NCBI GenBank assembly: GCA_016165875.1
Contig: JABBOT010000004.1
Location: forward strand, 4,967,351 to 5,031,350
DNA from: Acanthopleura granulata
Lineage: Eukaryota > Mollusca > Polyplacophora > Chitonida > Chitonidae
Length of the DNA: 64,000 nucleotides
Direction of reading: 5' to 3'
Of this stretch, positions 63,591 through 64,000 are shown in pieces; position 1 is the stretch's first letter; every line of letters begins with the position of its first letter. The position numbers and the translations under genes were made by a program. The notes under the pieces are model-generated. The model had not been told where the DNA came from and did not search any database. It saw only the letters and a program-made list of their open reading frames with translations.

Positions 63591-63759
63591 GGGGCGTGGC
63601 AATTTCCTGTCGCTTCACTTATGATTGCAGCTACCGTGAGAGATTTGCTTAATGCTGTACAACTGAAATAACCAGAATGAGTCATAGATTACTTATCTGA
63701 TAATGAATAATAATAACTGTTGGGAAAAGTTCATTAGTGGTGCTGACATTGTGTTACAG

Positions 63760-63839
63760 GGTATGGAGGAGGGTATATGGAGAGAGATGAGGTGGTAGAA
63801 TACATCCAGAGGGAGGAGTCAGATGATGAATATGATGAA
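63760..63839 (+). CDS. ZRANB2: ZRANB2 exon 5 (start of the acidic region)
   Basis: Completes a glycine and reads YGGGYMERDEVVEYIQREES then DDEYDE, before GTAAGA at 63840 (phase 0). It matches the vertebrate segment TGYGGGFNERENVEYIEREES and DGEYDEF. The Glu-rich domain continues and the Ser/Arg-rich C-terminus should follow beyond the right edge. The five exons joined give 126 codons with no stop or frame break, so this end of the gene is intact. Confidence 0.97.
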
Positions 63840-64000
63840 GTAAGACATATATCTGTAGTCTGGTAATAGATTATAGAATCTATATTCATGAAGTACTTCA
63901 GTAGAAACCTCAAGGTTTGTGAAGGTTGTCGGGGCTTCTTGGCCTCCATCACCTTGAATGCTTATAAATGCTATAAGATTTACCCTACTTATAGCACATG
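63840..64000 (+). other. ZRANB2: Start of ZRANB2 intron 5, cut by the right edge
   Basis: Begins GTAAGACATATATC. No further exon is seen before the window ends; a ZRANB2 continuation (acidic and RS domains) is expected to the right. Confidence 0.8.

Larger units (their letters stand above)
58836..63759 (+). other. ZRANB2: ZRANB2 intron 4, about 4.9 kb
   Basis: GT-AG intron from GTACAA to ACATTGTGTTACAG, phase 1. It contains a tRNA-like fragment (58885-58915), two SINE copies (62596-62760 and 63405-63590) and, on the minus strand, a 151-codon open frame (61497-61952) with no recognised function. The rest shows no features. Confidence 0.9.

Noticed and set aside
1..64000. CRISPR arrays, bacterial operons, phage or plasmid origins
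   Set aside because: The spliced animal genes and SINE/LINE content show eukaryotic nuclear DNA; the tandem repeats lack unique spacers of equal length.

Overview
The window is animal nuclear DNA, most likely from a mollusc or another marine lophotrochozoan. It is AT-rich, its genes are split by GT-AG introns, and it is full of microsatellites, minisatellites and decayed transposons. Several copies of a tRNA-derived SINE share a 3' tail containing ATATTCTTGAGT and ending in a short AAATAAATAA-type repeat; from general knowledge this tail is common in molluscan genomes. No bacterial genes, operons or CRISPR arrays are visible. The species call is an inference.

Left end (1-6.8 kb): a 29-bp minisatellite (1-640) is followed by the last four coding exons (982-4479, + strand) of an ERMP1-like endoplasmic reticulum metallopeptidase. 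Only the C-terminal, non-catalytic part is present; the M28 peptidase domain and membrane segments lie to the left of the window. A long 3' UTR probably runs to a poly(A) signal at 6781.

Middle (6.8-54.7 kb): about 48 kb with no gene I can defend. It holds an old, internally deleted Ty3/Gypsy LTR retrotransposon on the minus strand (7519-9945) with two short LTRs and broken RT/RNase H and integrase; a decayed LINE (about 34291-35805) with endonuclease and reverse-transcriptase pieces in the right order; SINE fragments; a 26-bp minisatellite at 31141; a degenerate repeat of about 140 bp near 43.6-44.1 kb; and many dinucleotide arrays. A few short GC-richer ORFs with splice-like edges are given as weak leads in the findings.

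Right end (54.7-64 kb): the first five coding exons (54802-63839, + strand) of ZRANB2, a nuclear splicing-associated protein. Both RanBP2-type zinc fingers and the start of the acidic region are here; the rest of the acidic region and the Ser/Arg-rich tail lie to the right. A plausible housekeeping promoter (inverted CCAAT, ETS-like, YY1-like motifs) precedes exon 1. Intron 1 holds a striking inverted duplication of about 250 bp: one arm keeps a 95-codon open frame on the minus strand, the other has the same frame broken by stops. I could not identify that frame, and it is the most unusual item in the window.

The two genes are unrelated in function and share strand only. I found no new multi-gene system. 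All alignments are by eye from remembered family features, so similarity statements are qualitative.
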